Assembly (NCBI GenBank): GCA_017469335.1
Contig: JAFUGP010000113.1
Span: 1 to 60,283, forward strand
DNA length: 60,283 nucleotides
Source of the DNA: Succinivibrio sp.
Lineage (GTDB): Bacteria; Pseudomonadota; Gammaproteobacteria; Enterobacterales; Succinivibrionaceae
Reading direction: 5' to 3'
This document shows positions 48,920 to 57,466 of this stretch, one piece after another. Positions within the stretch are counted from its first letter, which is position 1, and each line of letters starts with the position of its first letter. The translations under genes and the position numbers were made by a program. Below the pieces are notes generated by a model, which saw nothing but the letters and a program-made list of their open reading frames with translations, was not told the DNA's origin and did not search any database.

Positions 48920-49564
48920 TCAAGGTGCCAGGCGCTGCGGGGCCTGCCACTGTCCGGGAGAGGTAAGGTGGTAGATGAAGCGATCATGCAGGCGGTTTTC
49001 TCGGCCCTGCCAGAATTCTACGCAGTCAAAGGTGACCTTAAAGCCGCCCCAGAAGGAGGGCAGGGGAATTTCACCGTTTTTAAAGCGCTCCTTAATCTCC
49101 AGAAACTTGCTCTCCAACACTCCGCGCGCGGAGATAAGCTGCGACTGATGTGAGGCCCAGGCTCCTATCTGGCTGCCGCGCGGCCTGCTGTGAAAGTATT
49201 TGAGATCTTCTGCCACGCTCAGTTTTTCGGCCGTGCCGGTGAACATGACCTGACGCTCCAGGTAATACCAGGGAAAGAGCAGACAGATCTTGGGATTGTG
49301 CTTGATATGCTGCGCCTTGCGCGAGCCTAAGTTGGTGTAGAACACCAAGGATGATTTGTCGTAGTTTTTGAGCAGCACCATGCGGGAGTAGGGCTGACCC
49401 TGCTCATCGACCGTGCTCACCACCATGCCGTTGGGATCGTAGAGTCCCGCATCGATGGCCTCCTGCAGCCAGCGCTCAAACAGGTCCATGGGATCGGAGG
49501 GCAGCTGTGTCTCATCCAGTCCCGAGCGGGTATAGCTGCGCCTCAGCGAGCTGACATCAATCAT
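48920..49564 (-). CDS. pdxH: Pyridoxamine 5'-phosphate oxidase
   Basis: A 214-residue FMN enzyme making pyridoxal 5'-phosphate (E. coli 218). Landmarks: the N-terminal [49 protein letters not shown] with the [14 protein letters not shown]-binding stretch, [17 protein letters not shown], and the C-terminal [16 protein letters not shown] 49564 is preceded by CAGGAG. It appears to be a single-gene unit between the HEPN gene and feoB. Confidence 0.95.
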   Translation of the reverse strand: MIDVSSLRRSYTRSGLDETQLPSDPMDLFERWLQEAIDAGLYDPNGMVVSTVDEQGQPYSRMVLLKNYDKSSLVFYTNLGSRKAQHIKHNPKICLLFPWYYLERQVMFTGTAEKLSVAEDLKYFHSRPRGSQIGAWASHQSQLISARGVLESKFLEIKERFKNGEIPLPSFWGGFKVTFDCVEFWQGRENRLHDRFIYHLTSPGQWQAPQRLAP

Positions 49565-49677
49565 AAAAACTCCTGCCCGGGCTCAGGCCGGGGGTTGACA
49601 GTCTGTGATCTTCATCATAGCACCGCCGGGGCAAGGTGCCAATTGCACCGGCCCGGCGTACCCGGGCGCTGGGGTAC

Positions 49678-49706
49678 AAAAAAGCCGCAACCTCAGGTCG
49701 CGGCTT
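49678..49706 (-). terminator. Terminator after feoB
   Basis: AAGCCGC (49682-49688) and GCGGCTT (49700-49706), with inner ACCT/AGGT pairing, and a run of T on the minus strand (A-run 49678-49683). Confidence 0.82.
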
Positions 49707-49736
49707 CTATGAACCCACAAGTTGTGGCGCGTCAGA

Positions 49737-51959
49737 TCAGCTGACGGTACGCGCCGGGATCACCAACGGTACGCCGTTGGTGCGATCCGGTCTGAAGAGC
49801 AGGTAGAGGAAGGCGCCCAGTACCACCAGCGCTATGATGGTGAAGATGCTGAACGGCACCGCCCCGGTGAGCATGCCGCCTAGCTGATAAATCACCAGCG
49901 CCAGTGAGTAGGCCCACAGCAGCATGTAGCACACGGCGAAGGCAAACCAGCGGCCGGAGACATATTGTCTTTTCATCGCCGCCAGCGCCGCGATGCAGGG
50001 AGTGGACCAGAGGTTGAAGGCCAGGAAGGCAAAGGCGGCCAGCGCGCCGGGGAAGGCGCCCTGAATGGCGGCGGAGAGCGTGGCGTCATCCTCGGCCACA
50101 TCCTCACCTACCTCCAGCAGCACCGCCAGGGTGCCCACCACATTTTCCTTGGCCATGAGTCCCGTGATCACTGCCACCGCGGCCTGCCAGGTGCCAAAGC
50201 CCAACGGGGCGAAGATAAAGGCGATGGAAGTGCCGATGGCCGCCAGCATGGAATCGGAGATCTCCACCATGCCAAAGCCCTCCGGGCCAAACCCGAAGCG
50301 CGAGAGGAACCACACCACCATCACGGTGCCGAAGATCACGGTACCGGCCTTGACGATGAAGGCCTTGCAGCGCTCGTAAACGGTAAGCAGCAGGTTACGC
50401 ACGCTGGGCAGATGATAATCGGGCAGTTCCATCACAAAGGGCGAGACCTCTTCCTTGAAGGCGCTGTTTTTCTTCAAGATGATACCGGTGCAGACAATGG
50501 AGAAGATGCCCAGCAGGTAGATGAGCGGGGCAATGTACACCGAATCGGGGAAGAAGGACACGAAGATCATGGTCATGATGGGCAGTTTGGCCGAGCAGGG
50601 CAGATAGGATGCCGTCAGCAACGTCAGGCGCCGTTCGTTGATGTTGTCCAGCGTCTTGGTGGCCATCAGGGCCGGTACGGCACAGCCGGTGGCGATCAGG
50701 ATGGGGATGAAGCTGCGCCCGGAGAGGCCGAACTTGCGGAAGAGCCGGTCAAGCACGAAGGCCACACGGGTCATGTAGCCGCACTGCTCTAGGATGGAGA
50801 GCAAAAAGAACAGCACCATCATCTGCGGCACGAAACCCAGCACCGCGCCCACGCCGCCGATGAGGCCTTCAATCATCATGGACGAGACCCACTCGGGAGC
50901 ACCGAGCGATTCCAGCACCGACTCGGCAGCCTCGGTGCACCATTCGCCGAAGACCACGTCGTTGGCAAAATCGGTACTCCAGGTGCCGATGGTACTCACG
51001 GCCAGATAGTAGATGACATAGATGACGGCCAAAAACACCGGCAACGCCCAAAAGCGGTTGGTGACCACCTGGTCTATCTTCTCGCTGAACACCGCGCTCA
51101 GAGGCTTGCTGCTGCGACTTAAGGCCTCGACCATGAGGCTGTCGATGAAGGCGTAGCGCATCTGCGGGAAGAAAGCCTCCGCATCCAGACCGTGCTCTTT
51201 GGCGATGAGGGAGCGTCCTTTCTGTACGGCCTCTTCCACGCCCGGTACCGTGAGGTACTCCTCGGCGTAGACCTTATCCTGCTGCAGCAGCGCCTTGGCG
51301 ATGAAATAGCGCTGCGCGGGGGTCTGATCGCCTAACAGGGCGCCGATGGCGTCGATGGCATCGTGGACATTCTGCGGCACCGCCGGATTGCTCTGCGTGC
51401 GTTGCCTGGCCCGGCCCAGGGCGCTGTAGAGCTCCTTTAAGCCCTCACCGCTGGAGGCTGAAATGGGGATGACTTCCACCCCCAGTTTGGCGGCGATTTT
51501 GGCCGGATCCAAAGTCACGTTACGGTCTTTTTTGAGCAGATCCATCATGTTGAGCGCCACCACCATGGGTTTGCCTAAGGGCAGCAGCTCCAGTGTCAAA
51601 GACAGCGAGCGTTCCAAATGGGTGGCATCAAGCACATTTAAGATCACATCAAAGGAGTCGGAGAGCAGGAAGTTGCGGCTTACTATCTCCTCGGCCGAAT
51701 AGGGGGAAAGCGAGTAGAGTCCCGGCAGGTCCACCACATCCCAGGGTTGCTGCAGGGTACGGCCGATGACCCGGTCCACCGTCACGCCCGGCCAGTTGCC
51801 CACGTATTGATTGGCACCGGTCAAGGCATTGAACAGGGTGGTCTTGCCGCAGTTCTGGTTGCCGATTAAGGCTACGGTCAGTTTGGCGTCGCTCTCTTTG
51901 CCGTCGCGCAGATCGCTTTTGCCGCAGCCGCAGTGGCAGGTGGTCTTATTAATGGCCAT
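49737..51959 (-). CDS. feoB: Ferrous iron transporter FeoB
   Basis: A 740-residue inner-membrane Fe(II) transporter. A Cys-rich start (CHCGCGK, residues 8-14) precedes the G-protein domain: G1 GNQNCGKTTLFNALTG, G3 VVDLPGLYSLSPYS, G4 ALNMMDLL. A helical GDI region follows, then the membrane domain with two gate repeats (about eight hydrophobic helices) including LIATGCAVPALMATKTL and LPCSAKLPI. E. coli FeoB has 773 residues. It overlaps feoA by 11 bp. Confidence 0.96.
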   Translation of the reverse strand: MAINKTTCHCGCGKSDLRDGKESDAKLTVALIGNQNCGKTTLFNALTGANQYVGNWPGVTVDRVIGRTLQQPWDVVDLPGLYSLSPYSAEEIVSRNFLLSDSFDVILNVLDATHLERSLSLTLELLPLGKPMVVALNMMDLLKKDRNVTLDPAKIAAKLGVEVIPISASSGEGLKELYSALGRARQRTQSNPAVPQNVHDAIDAIGALLGDQTPAQRYFIAKALLQQDKVYAEEYLTVPGVEEAVQKGRSLIAKEHGLDAEAFFPQMRYAFIDSLMVEALSRSSKPLSAVFSEKIDQVVTNRFWALPVFLAVIYVIYYLAVSTIGTWSTDFANDVVFGEWCTEAAESVLESLGAPEWVSSMMIEGLIGGVGAVLGFVPQMMVLFFLLSILEQCGYMTRVAFVLDRLFRKFGLSGRSFIPILIATGCAVPALMATKTLDNINERRLTLLTASYLPCSAKLPIMTMIFVSFFPDSVYIAPLIYLLGIFSIVCTGIILKKNSAFKEEVSPFVMELPDYHLPSVRNLLLTVYERCKAFIVKAGTVIFGTVMVVWFLSRFGFGPEGFGMVEISDSMLAAIGTSIAFIFAPLGFGTWQAAVAVITGLMAKENVVGTLAVLLEVGEDVAEDDATLSAAIQGAFPGALAAFAFLAFNLWSTPCIAALAAMKRQYVSGRWFAFAVCYMLLWAYSLALVIYQLGGMLTGAVPFSIFTIIALVVLGAFLYLLFRPDRTNGVPLVIPARTVS

Positions 51960-52188
51960 GTTGCACCTCCACTTCCACTAAATTCGCATCGGAGCTGCGC
52001 ATGGCCAGCTCGTAGCCGCGTACCTCCAGCTGCAGGGGATCGCCTAGGGGTGCCTGCCTGACCAGCTTGACCTCGGTTTTGGGCGTGATGCCCATGTCCA
52101 GCAGACGGCGTCGCAGGGCAGTGCCCTCGCCGAATACATGTTTGACCACGGCACTCTGGCCGGGTTTTAATTCATTTAAGTGCAACAT
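51949..52188 (-). CDS. feoA: Ferrous iron transport protein FeoA
   Basis: A 79-residue SH3-like cytoplasmic partner of FeoB (E. coli 75). It has LNELKPGQSAVVKHVFG, RRRLLDMGITPKTEVKLVRQAPLGDP, and ends in an acidic/His-containing tail. The stop overlaps the feoB start. No feoC is seen downstream. The gene is divergent from ackA across a region rich in short inverted repeats. Confidence 0.93.
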   Translation of the reverse strand: MLHLNELKPGQSAVVKHVFGEGTALRRRLLDMGITPKTEVKLVRQAPLGDPLQLEVRGYELAMRSSDANLVEVEVQHGH

Positions 52189-52556
52189 GTGTGTCTTCTC
52201 TTGGTATCTTAGGCCCCGCCTGCCTGAGATGACGCAGGGCTCCGATAAAAATGTCGCATTATGCGACAGTTAGCGCTTGCTAATTAGCCAGCGCTAATTA
52301 GGTAGTGCTAACTTTATTGCAAAACGTTCTGCAATGCAAGTTTTAGCGCTAAAAATTCAGTACGGACAGGAGCTTGGGCCTTAGGTACGTCAAGGTCTTT
52401 TCGCGGTAAGCGGCCAGGCAGGCTCTGCCCTCTTGCCGACATGCTAATGTCGGTGCAAGGCACGGGCAAATGTAGTAGAATACGCCATCACTTAAAAGCG
52501 TGCTTTTGAAGGTGAAAAGTTTTGTTATTTTCTTTGCAGGTTAAAAGGTATTAATT
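52189..52556. promoter_or_regulatory. Divergent feoA/ackA control region with repeated motif
   Basis: 368 bp without a gene. A perfect repeat TGTCGCA-tta-TGCGACA (52252-52268) is followed by a cluster of AGCGCTAA-like sites: TTAGCGCT (52270-52277), AGCGCTAA (52290-52297), AGTGCTAA (52304-52311), and the 14-bp palindrome TTTTAGCGCTAAAA (52341-52354). ATTGCA-8 bp-TGCAAT lies at 52316-52335. Further right a hairpin (52432-52459) precedes TAGAAT (52476-52481), the likely ackA -10. No clear Fur consensus was recognised. Confidence 0.6.
52432..52459 (+). repeat. Long hairpin upstream of the ackA promoter
   Basis: CTTGCCGACAT (52432-52442), loop gcta, ATGTCGG (52447-52453), a 2-nt bulge and CAAG (52456-52459) form an 11-bp stem. 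It ends 16 bp before the TAGAAT box, so in DNA form it could be a regulator site over the -35 region. Confidence 0.55.
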
Positions 52557-53771
52557 ATGGCCAAATACGAACCGACTGCCTTGGTTATCAACTGCGGCAG
52601 CTCTTCCGTGAAATTCGCCGTGCTCGATCCCAAGGACGGCCATGTATTTTTAAGCGGCATCGGTGAGGCTTTGAATCTGCCCGAAGCCGAAATCTCCTGG
52701 AAGTTCGGCGACGGCCAGAAGCAGAAGGCCTCTTTAGACGGCGGCGATCACGCCAAGGCTCTGGACTTTTTGGTCAAGAACATTCTCTCCCAGGATACCG
52801 AGCTGGAGGAGTCCATCGTCTCCTGCGGTCATCGTATCGTGCAGGGCGGCGATATCTACACCGAGCCCACCTTGGTGGACGATGAGGTGGAGGCCAATAT
52901 CGCCAAGGTCATTCCCTTCGCTCCGCTGCACAACCCCGCCCACCTGCTGGGCATCCGCGCCGCCCGCAAGAGCTTCCCCAAGATCCCGCATGTGGTGGTA
53001 TTCGACACGGCCTTCCACATGACCATGCCGCCTAAGGCCTACCGCTACGCCATCCCCGAGGAATACTTTACCGATCTGCACCTGCGCAAGTACGGCGCTC
53101 ACGGTACCTCCCACATGTATATCTCCCAGGAAGGTGCCAAGATGCTGGGCAAGCCCTTGGAGCAGACCAACATCATCACCTGCCACCTGGGCAACGGCGC
53201 CTCGGTGTCGGCGGTCAAGGGCGGCAAATGCCTGGATACCTCCATGGGTCTGACCCCGCTGGATGGCCTGATCATGGGTACCCGTACCGGCAGCATCGAC
53301 GCTTCGGTGGTGTTTTTCCTGTGCGATCGCCTCAAGAAGACTCCCGAGGAGGTCAAGGAGATTTTCAACAAGAAATCAGGCCTGCTGGCCCTCTCCGGCG
53401 TATCCTCGGATATGCGCCCCATCTGCGAGGGTTATGAGAAAGGCGATGAGCGCTGCACCCTGGCCCTGGAGAGCTTTGCCTACCGGCTGGCCAAATTCAT
53501 CGCCTCCTACTACATCCCGCTGGGGCATGTGGACGCCATCGTCTTTGCCGGCGGCATAGGCGAGAATTCCTGGGAAGCCCGCAAGCTGACTCTCGATCTG
53601 CTCAAAGAGCCCTTCGGCATCGAGTATGACGAGGAAGTCAACAAGAAGGCTTTGGGCCGTCTTAACTTCTGTGGCGAGATCTCCACCCCCGCTTCCAAGG
53701 TCAAGGTCTTCATGATCCCCACCAATGAGGAGTTGGTAATCGCCCGCTCGGCCATGAAGTTCGTGAAGTAA
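52557..53771 (+). CDS. ackA: Acetate kinase
   Basis: A 404-residue enzyme interconverting acetyl phosphate + ADP with acetate + ATP, the ATP-forming step of acetate fermentation (E. coli 400). It begins TALVINCGSSSVKFAVLD and has VSCGHRIVQGG, HNPAHLLGIRAA, FDTAFHMTMP, YGAHGTSHMY, ITCHLGNGASVSAVKGG and FAGGIGENS. AAGG lies upstream of ATG 52557. pta is not adjacent, unlike the usual ackA-pta pair; the next gene is convergent. Confidence 0.97.
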   Translation: MAKYEPTALVINCGSSSVKFAVLDPKDGHVFLSGIGEALNLPEAEISWKFGDGQKQKASLDGGDHAKALDFLVKNILSQDTELEESIVSCGHRIVQGGDIYTEPTLVDDEVEANIAKVIPFAPLHNPAHLLGIRAARKSFPKIPHVVVFDTAFHMTMPPKAYRYAIPEEYFTDLHLRKYGAHGTSHMYISQEGAKMLGKPLEQTNIITCHLGNGASVSAVKGGKCLDTSMGLTPLDGLIMGTRTGSIDASVVFFLCDRLKKTPEEVKEIFNKKSGLLALSGVSSDMRPICEGYEKGDERCTLALESFAYRLAKFIASYYIPLGHVDAIVFAGGIGENSWEARKLTLDLLKEPFGIEYDEEVNKKALGRLNFCGEISTPASKVKVFMIPTNEELVIARSAMKFVK

Positions 53772-53787
53772 GCTCTCCCTCAAGTTT

Positions 53788-53812
53788 AAAGGCCCGCTTT
53801 GTGCGGGCCTTT
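53788..53812. terminator. Bidirectional terminator between ackA and the GH51 gene
   Basis: AAAGGCCCGC (53788-53797) pairs with GCGGGCCTTT (53803-53812) around a 5-nt loop. It serves ackA and the convergent uspE-to-GH51 operon. Confidence 0.88.
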
Positions 53813-53837
53813 GCACATATGGGGACAATCTATTCGT

Positions 53838-55343
53838 TCAACTGCTCTTGAGCCTTAAGAGATTTAGGGAGTAAGGCGGCAACTGCGCGTGCCCTTCGGC
53901 GCGCTGCTGCGGGGTGAGCGGGAGTTTTTGCATCGCCACGGCCTGCGGGTTGTCAAAGGTATTGCGTGCCTGAAGATCCGGTCCGAACAGGGCAGAGTGG
54001 GAGATGAGCTCCGTATAGCCAAAGCCTTCTGCCTTAAGGCTGACGTGTACCGGGGCGTCCTGGGTATTGAGCACAAAAAAGCACAGCTCTGCGCAGGCCT
54101 CTCGTTGCACTGCCGCCACCTGCAAGGCGGTGGCGGATATCGTCCCCGCGCTGCGCACAAAAGGCCTGAGCGCTATCCCGCGGCCGTAGGTGGCAAACAG
54201 CTTGAAGGGATAGAAAATGCTCTGACGCAGCACTCCGCCGCCTTCCTGCGTGAGAATGGGGGCGATGACGTTGACTAACTGCGCGAGGCAGGCCACCTTC
54301 ACCTTGTCACAGTTCAGAAGCAGCGTGCACAGCAGCCCGCCGGTCACCAGCGCGTCCAGGAGGGTATAGCTCTGCTCCAACAAGGGCGGATGCGCGGCAA
54401 AGCGCTGCTGAGGATGACGGGTGAAATAATCCTGCCAGGGCTCGCCTGTCATGGACCAGATCCCCCACTCATCCAGGCTCAGGTAGACCTGCTTGTCGGA
54501 GCGGTGCAGAGCTTTGACGTAATTTATGGTGGCGCTTGCGGTATCAATGAGATCCTGCAGGCGCAGATAGGAGCGCAGATACTCCTCAGCGTCTCCTTGA
54601 GAGTTTTCGTAATACTGATGACAGGAGAGGTAAGCGACGTCATCATAGAGTATCTCCAACACCTCACGGTCCCACTGAGGGTAAGTAGAGGTGGTGGTGC
54701 TGGCGCTGCCGCAGGCGGTGAGTCTGATCTCCGGGCAGATATTGCGCAGCATGGTGGCAGTCTGCTGAGCCTTGAGCGCGTACTCGCGTGCCGGCAGATG
54801 CCCTATCTGACTTTTTACGTCCATCTCATTGCCCAGACAGCACAGATGGATCTCAAAAGGCTGCGCAAAGCCGTGAGAGCGCCTGAGATCGGAGAGCGCG
54901 GTGCCGTAGGGGTGATTGCAGTACTCGATGAGCTCAGCAGCCTCCTTGGGGCTGCCGGTGCCCAGGTTCAGCGCCAGATGGGGAGTAAGCTGCAGCTTGC
55001 GGCACCAGAGGATGAACTCGCCCACCCCGAAACGATTGCTCTCGCTGCTCTGCCAGGCCAGATCCAAACGCACCGGGCGCTGAGTCCTGGGGCCCACGCC
55101 GTCGCGCCAGTTATAGCCTGAGACAAAATTGCCGCCGGGATAGCGTACCGCACTCACGCCCAGCTCTTTGACCAGCTCCGCGACATCCTCGCGAAAGCCG
55201 TTTTCATCGGCCTTGGGATGCTCCGGCTCGTAGATCCCGGTGTAGACCGCGCGACCTAAGTGCTCCACAAAAGAGCCGTAAAGCTCAGGCGGTACCAGGG
55301 CGATGTCATCTCCCTGGTGCACGAAAATCTCAACACTGTCCAT
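53838..55343 (-). CDS. Alpha-L-arabinofuranosidase, GH51
   Basis: A 501-residue intracellular-type enzyme releasing arabinose from arabinan or arabinoxylan oligosaccharides. It has the GH51 opening (ELYGSFVEHLGRAVYTGIYEP), VSAVRYPGGNFVSGYNWRDGVG, the acid/base glutamate E173 in LGNEMD, and the nucleophile E292 in LSLDEWG. Both catalytic residues are intact. No signal peptide is present, so it likely acts on imported oligomers. It is the last gene of a tight operon, 18 bp after the GH13-like gene. Confidence 0.92.
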   Translation of the reverse strand: MDSVEIFVHQGDDIALVPPELYGSFVEHLGRAVYTGIYEPEHPKADENGFREDVAELVKELGVSAVRYPGGNFVSGYNWRDGVGPRTQRPVRLDLAWQSSESNRFGVGEFILWCRKLQLTPHLALNLGTGSPKEAAELIEYCNHPYGTALSDLRRSHGFAQPFEIHLCCLGNEMDVKSQIGHLPAREYALKAQQTATMLRNICPEIRLTACGSASTTTSTYPQWDREVLEILYDDVAYLSCHQYYENSQGDAEEYLRSYLRLQDLIDTASATINYVKALHRSDKQVYLSLDEWGIWSMTGEPWQDYFTRHPQQRFAAHPPLLEQSYTLLDALVTGGLLCTLLLNCDKVKVACLAQLVNVIAPILTQEGGGVLRQSIFYPFKLFATYGRGIALRPFVRSAGTISATALQVAAVQREACAELCFFVLNTQDAPVHVSLKAEGFGYTELISHSALFGPDLQARNTFDNPQAVAMQKLPLTPQQRAEGHAQLPPYSLNLLRLKSS

Positions 55344-55361
55344 GGGCCGCCAGAGAGGTTT

Positions 55362-57464
55362 TTAGGCCTGCAAAGCACTTTCGCGCAGGGCGGAGGCGTT
55401 GTTGACGATGACAGTGGAGCGCGCCGGCAACGTCAGGGGCCTGGCGCAGGTCAGTTCGTGGATGAACTTGCCTTCAAACTCGCGGTTGCTGCGGGTGGCG
55501 CCGTAGCAGTGCACGCTCAGGTTCTCGCGCGAAAGCATGCCGTAGAGCGCCTCCAGACCCTCGCCGTGATCGGTGCGGCGCACATTGCGCCCCGACAGCG
55601 GAATGAGCAGCGTCTCCCCGCCATCGGAGGTGGTGTCCTCCTGACAGTCCTCGGGCAGGTACATGGCCGCCAACAGCGGCAGGAGCATGGAGCCCTGCTC
55701 AACTTTCAGCTGCTGGCGGGAGGCATTGACCAGCGTGATGCAGAAACGGTTATCAAAGAGTCTGATGAACCCAAAATGGGCTCCGCCGGCGCAGATAAAG
55801 ACCATGGAGCCGTGGGTGATGGCGCTGTTGGAGCGGCGCAGGTTGGCCAGCTCGGTCAGGCAGCTTTGCAGATCGGCACTGTGCGGACTGGCCCGTCTCA
55901 TTTTCATGAGAGTGAAGGGCAGAGGGCTGCGCGGACCTATCTGATATTGGGAGAGCATGTCTCCCAGTTCATCGCCCTGATAGAGACAGGGAATGCCGCG
56001 CCAGGTATACATGGCCGCCAGCGCGGCCAGATATAGATTGCGATCGCGGCCGATGACGTTATAAAACCTGGGCAGATCGGGATTGTCGAGTTGGTTTAAC
56101 AGACACAGTTTGGTCTGCTGTGACACTCCCACCGAGTATTCCTCGCAGGTGCGCCGCAAATCCTCGCCGGTGTAGGGAGTGGCGCAGCCGGAGAGGTCCA
56201 CCCCGCCGAAAAAGGCCCGCAGGGGACTGGTGAAGCCGGTGTAGTTCACCGCGCCGTCCACGCAGCCCACGCTGTTGAGGGCGTAACGCGCATCCGAGTT
56301 GAAATTGCCCAGCATCAGGCAGTCCAGGTGAGTCTGACGCACCGCCTGGCACAACTGAGTGAGGCGCTTTAGATTATTGCGCGCGGTGCCGTGATCGCCT
56401 AAACGGGCGGCGCCGTCCACCACCCAGCCGTCGATGCCGTAAGGAGCCTGGGTCCATTTGCGGGCAAAGCTGTTGCGCCCCTTGTACATGAGGTGGCGCA
56501 CTTCCCGGCTGGAGTAATCCAGCTTGGGCTGCTGAGGTCTTCCTTCACTGTAGTAGGCCTCGCCCTCGGAGTTGAAGGTATAGAATTCCCGGTAGGGGGA
56601 GTCGGAGTGGTGCAGGGCGCCCTTGCCGGTGCGCTCCTGACGATCAAACCAGGGGTGGTCATCGCCGCTGTAATCAAAGGCCCCGGCCAACAGCAGCTTC
56701 ATCTCGTAGCCAGAGGCCAGCGCCCGCAGTCTTTTCAGGGCGCCGTTGCCGCCGAAGTGGGCATCCACGGTGAAATAATCGCGGGTGGCGGACTTGTCAT
56801 AGGCGGGGGCATCAAACAGTGAGGTGAGATAGACCCCGTCGCAGCCTAGGCGCCTGAGGTAGGGCAGCATGTCGCCTAAACCGTCCAGGTCCCCGCCGCA
56901 GTGCACGTGGTCGATGTCGATGTATTCGAGATCTTTGGGCTTGATGAAATCCTCGGCGGAGAAGCGGGTGCCGTCCATGGAGAAAAAGCCCTGTGAGGAG
57001 GCAAAGCGATCGGGCAGCACCTGATAGCAGATGAGCTTGGGTACCCACTGGGGATGGGTGTTGAAGACCTCAAAGGCAAAGCAGTGCTGCAGCAGCGGCC
57101 GCTCGCGGGACATGCCCAGCGAACTGTACCATACTGAGTCGAGCACCCCCGCGCTGTCGGTGGAGAGCGGATCGGTGCCGGGGGCGAGCAGTTCTATCTT
57201 AAAACAGTAGCGTTGGAAGTTGGAGCTGCTGTCGATGCCGATGGGGGCGGTAAAGCGGTGAATGCCCGAGCTGGAACCGCCGTAGTTCATGATCACGCGC
57301 ACCGGCTCGTGCTGCGGGAAGGTGACCAGATTGACCCTCAGTCTGCGGTGGGCCGCTCCGCGAGCGAACAGCACCGCCGTGCGGTGATCCTGCCCCGGAG
57401 CGGTGCAGGTGTGAAAACATTGAAAGGGCAGACAGGCACGGGGTGAACTGGTGTTTTGTCGCAT
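55362..57464 (-). CDS. MalZ-like GH13 protein with degenerate catalytic site (probable pseudoenzyme)
   Basis: A 700-residue protein matching maltodextrin glucosidase MalZ across its length: an N-terminal CBM34-like region, KLICYQVLPDRF, the PKLDY and ARNN segments, NYTGFTSPLRAFF, and a C-terminal beta domain. All four GH13 signature regions are altered. Region I reads AGAFDY (A260, D264, Y265) for DxVFNH. Region II is GWVVDG, with V348 for the invariant Arg though D350 remains. Region III is LGNFNSD, with N387 for the acid/base Glu. Region IV is DNPDLPRF, with P462 for His. A functional hydrolase is unlikely. ATG 57464 follows GGAG and pepD. Confidence 0.85.
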   Translation of the reverse strand: MRQNTSSPRACLPFQCFHTCTAPGQDHRTAVLFARGAAHRRLRVNLVTFPQHEPVRVIMNYGGSSSGIHRFTAPIGIDSSSNFQRYCFKIELLAPGTDPLSTDSAGVLDSVWYSSLGMSRERPLLQHCFAFEVFNTHPQWVPKLICYQVLPDRFASSQGFFSMDGTRFSAEDFIKPKDLEYIDIDHVHCGGDLDGLGDMLPYLRRLGCDGVYLTSLFDAPAYDKSATRDYFTVDAHFGGNGALKRLRALASGYEMKLLLAGAFDYSGDDHPWFDRQERTGKGALHHSDSPYREFYTFNSEGEAYYSEGRPQQPKLDYSSREVRHLMYKGRNSFARKWTQAPYGIDGWVVDGAARLGDHGTARNNLKRLTQLCQAVRQTHLDCLMLGNFNSDARYALNSVGCVDGAVNYTGFTSPLRAFFGGVDLSGCATPYTGEDLRRTCEEYSVGVSQQTKLCLLNQLDNPDLPRFYNVIGRDRNLYLAALAAMYTWRGIPCLYQGDELGDMLSQYQIGPRSPLPFTLMKMRRASPHSADLQSCLTELANLRRSNSAITHGSMVFICAGGAHFGFIRLFDNRFCITLVNASRQQLKVEQGSMLLPLLAAMYLPEDCQEDTTSDGGETLLIPLSGRNVRRTDHGEGLEALYGMLSRENLSVHCYGATRSNREFEGKFIHELTCARPLTLPARSTVIVNNASALRESALQA

Positions 57465-57466
57465 GA

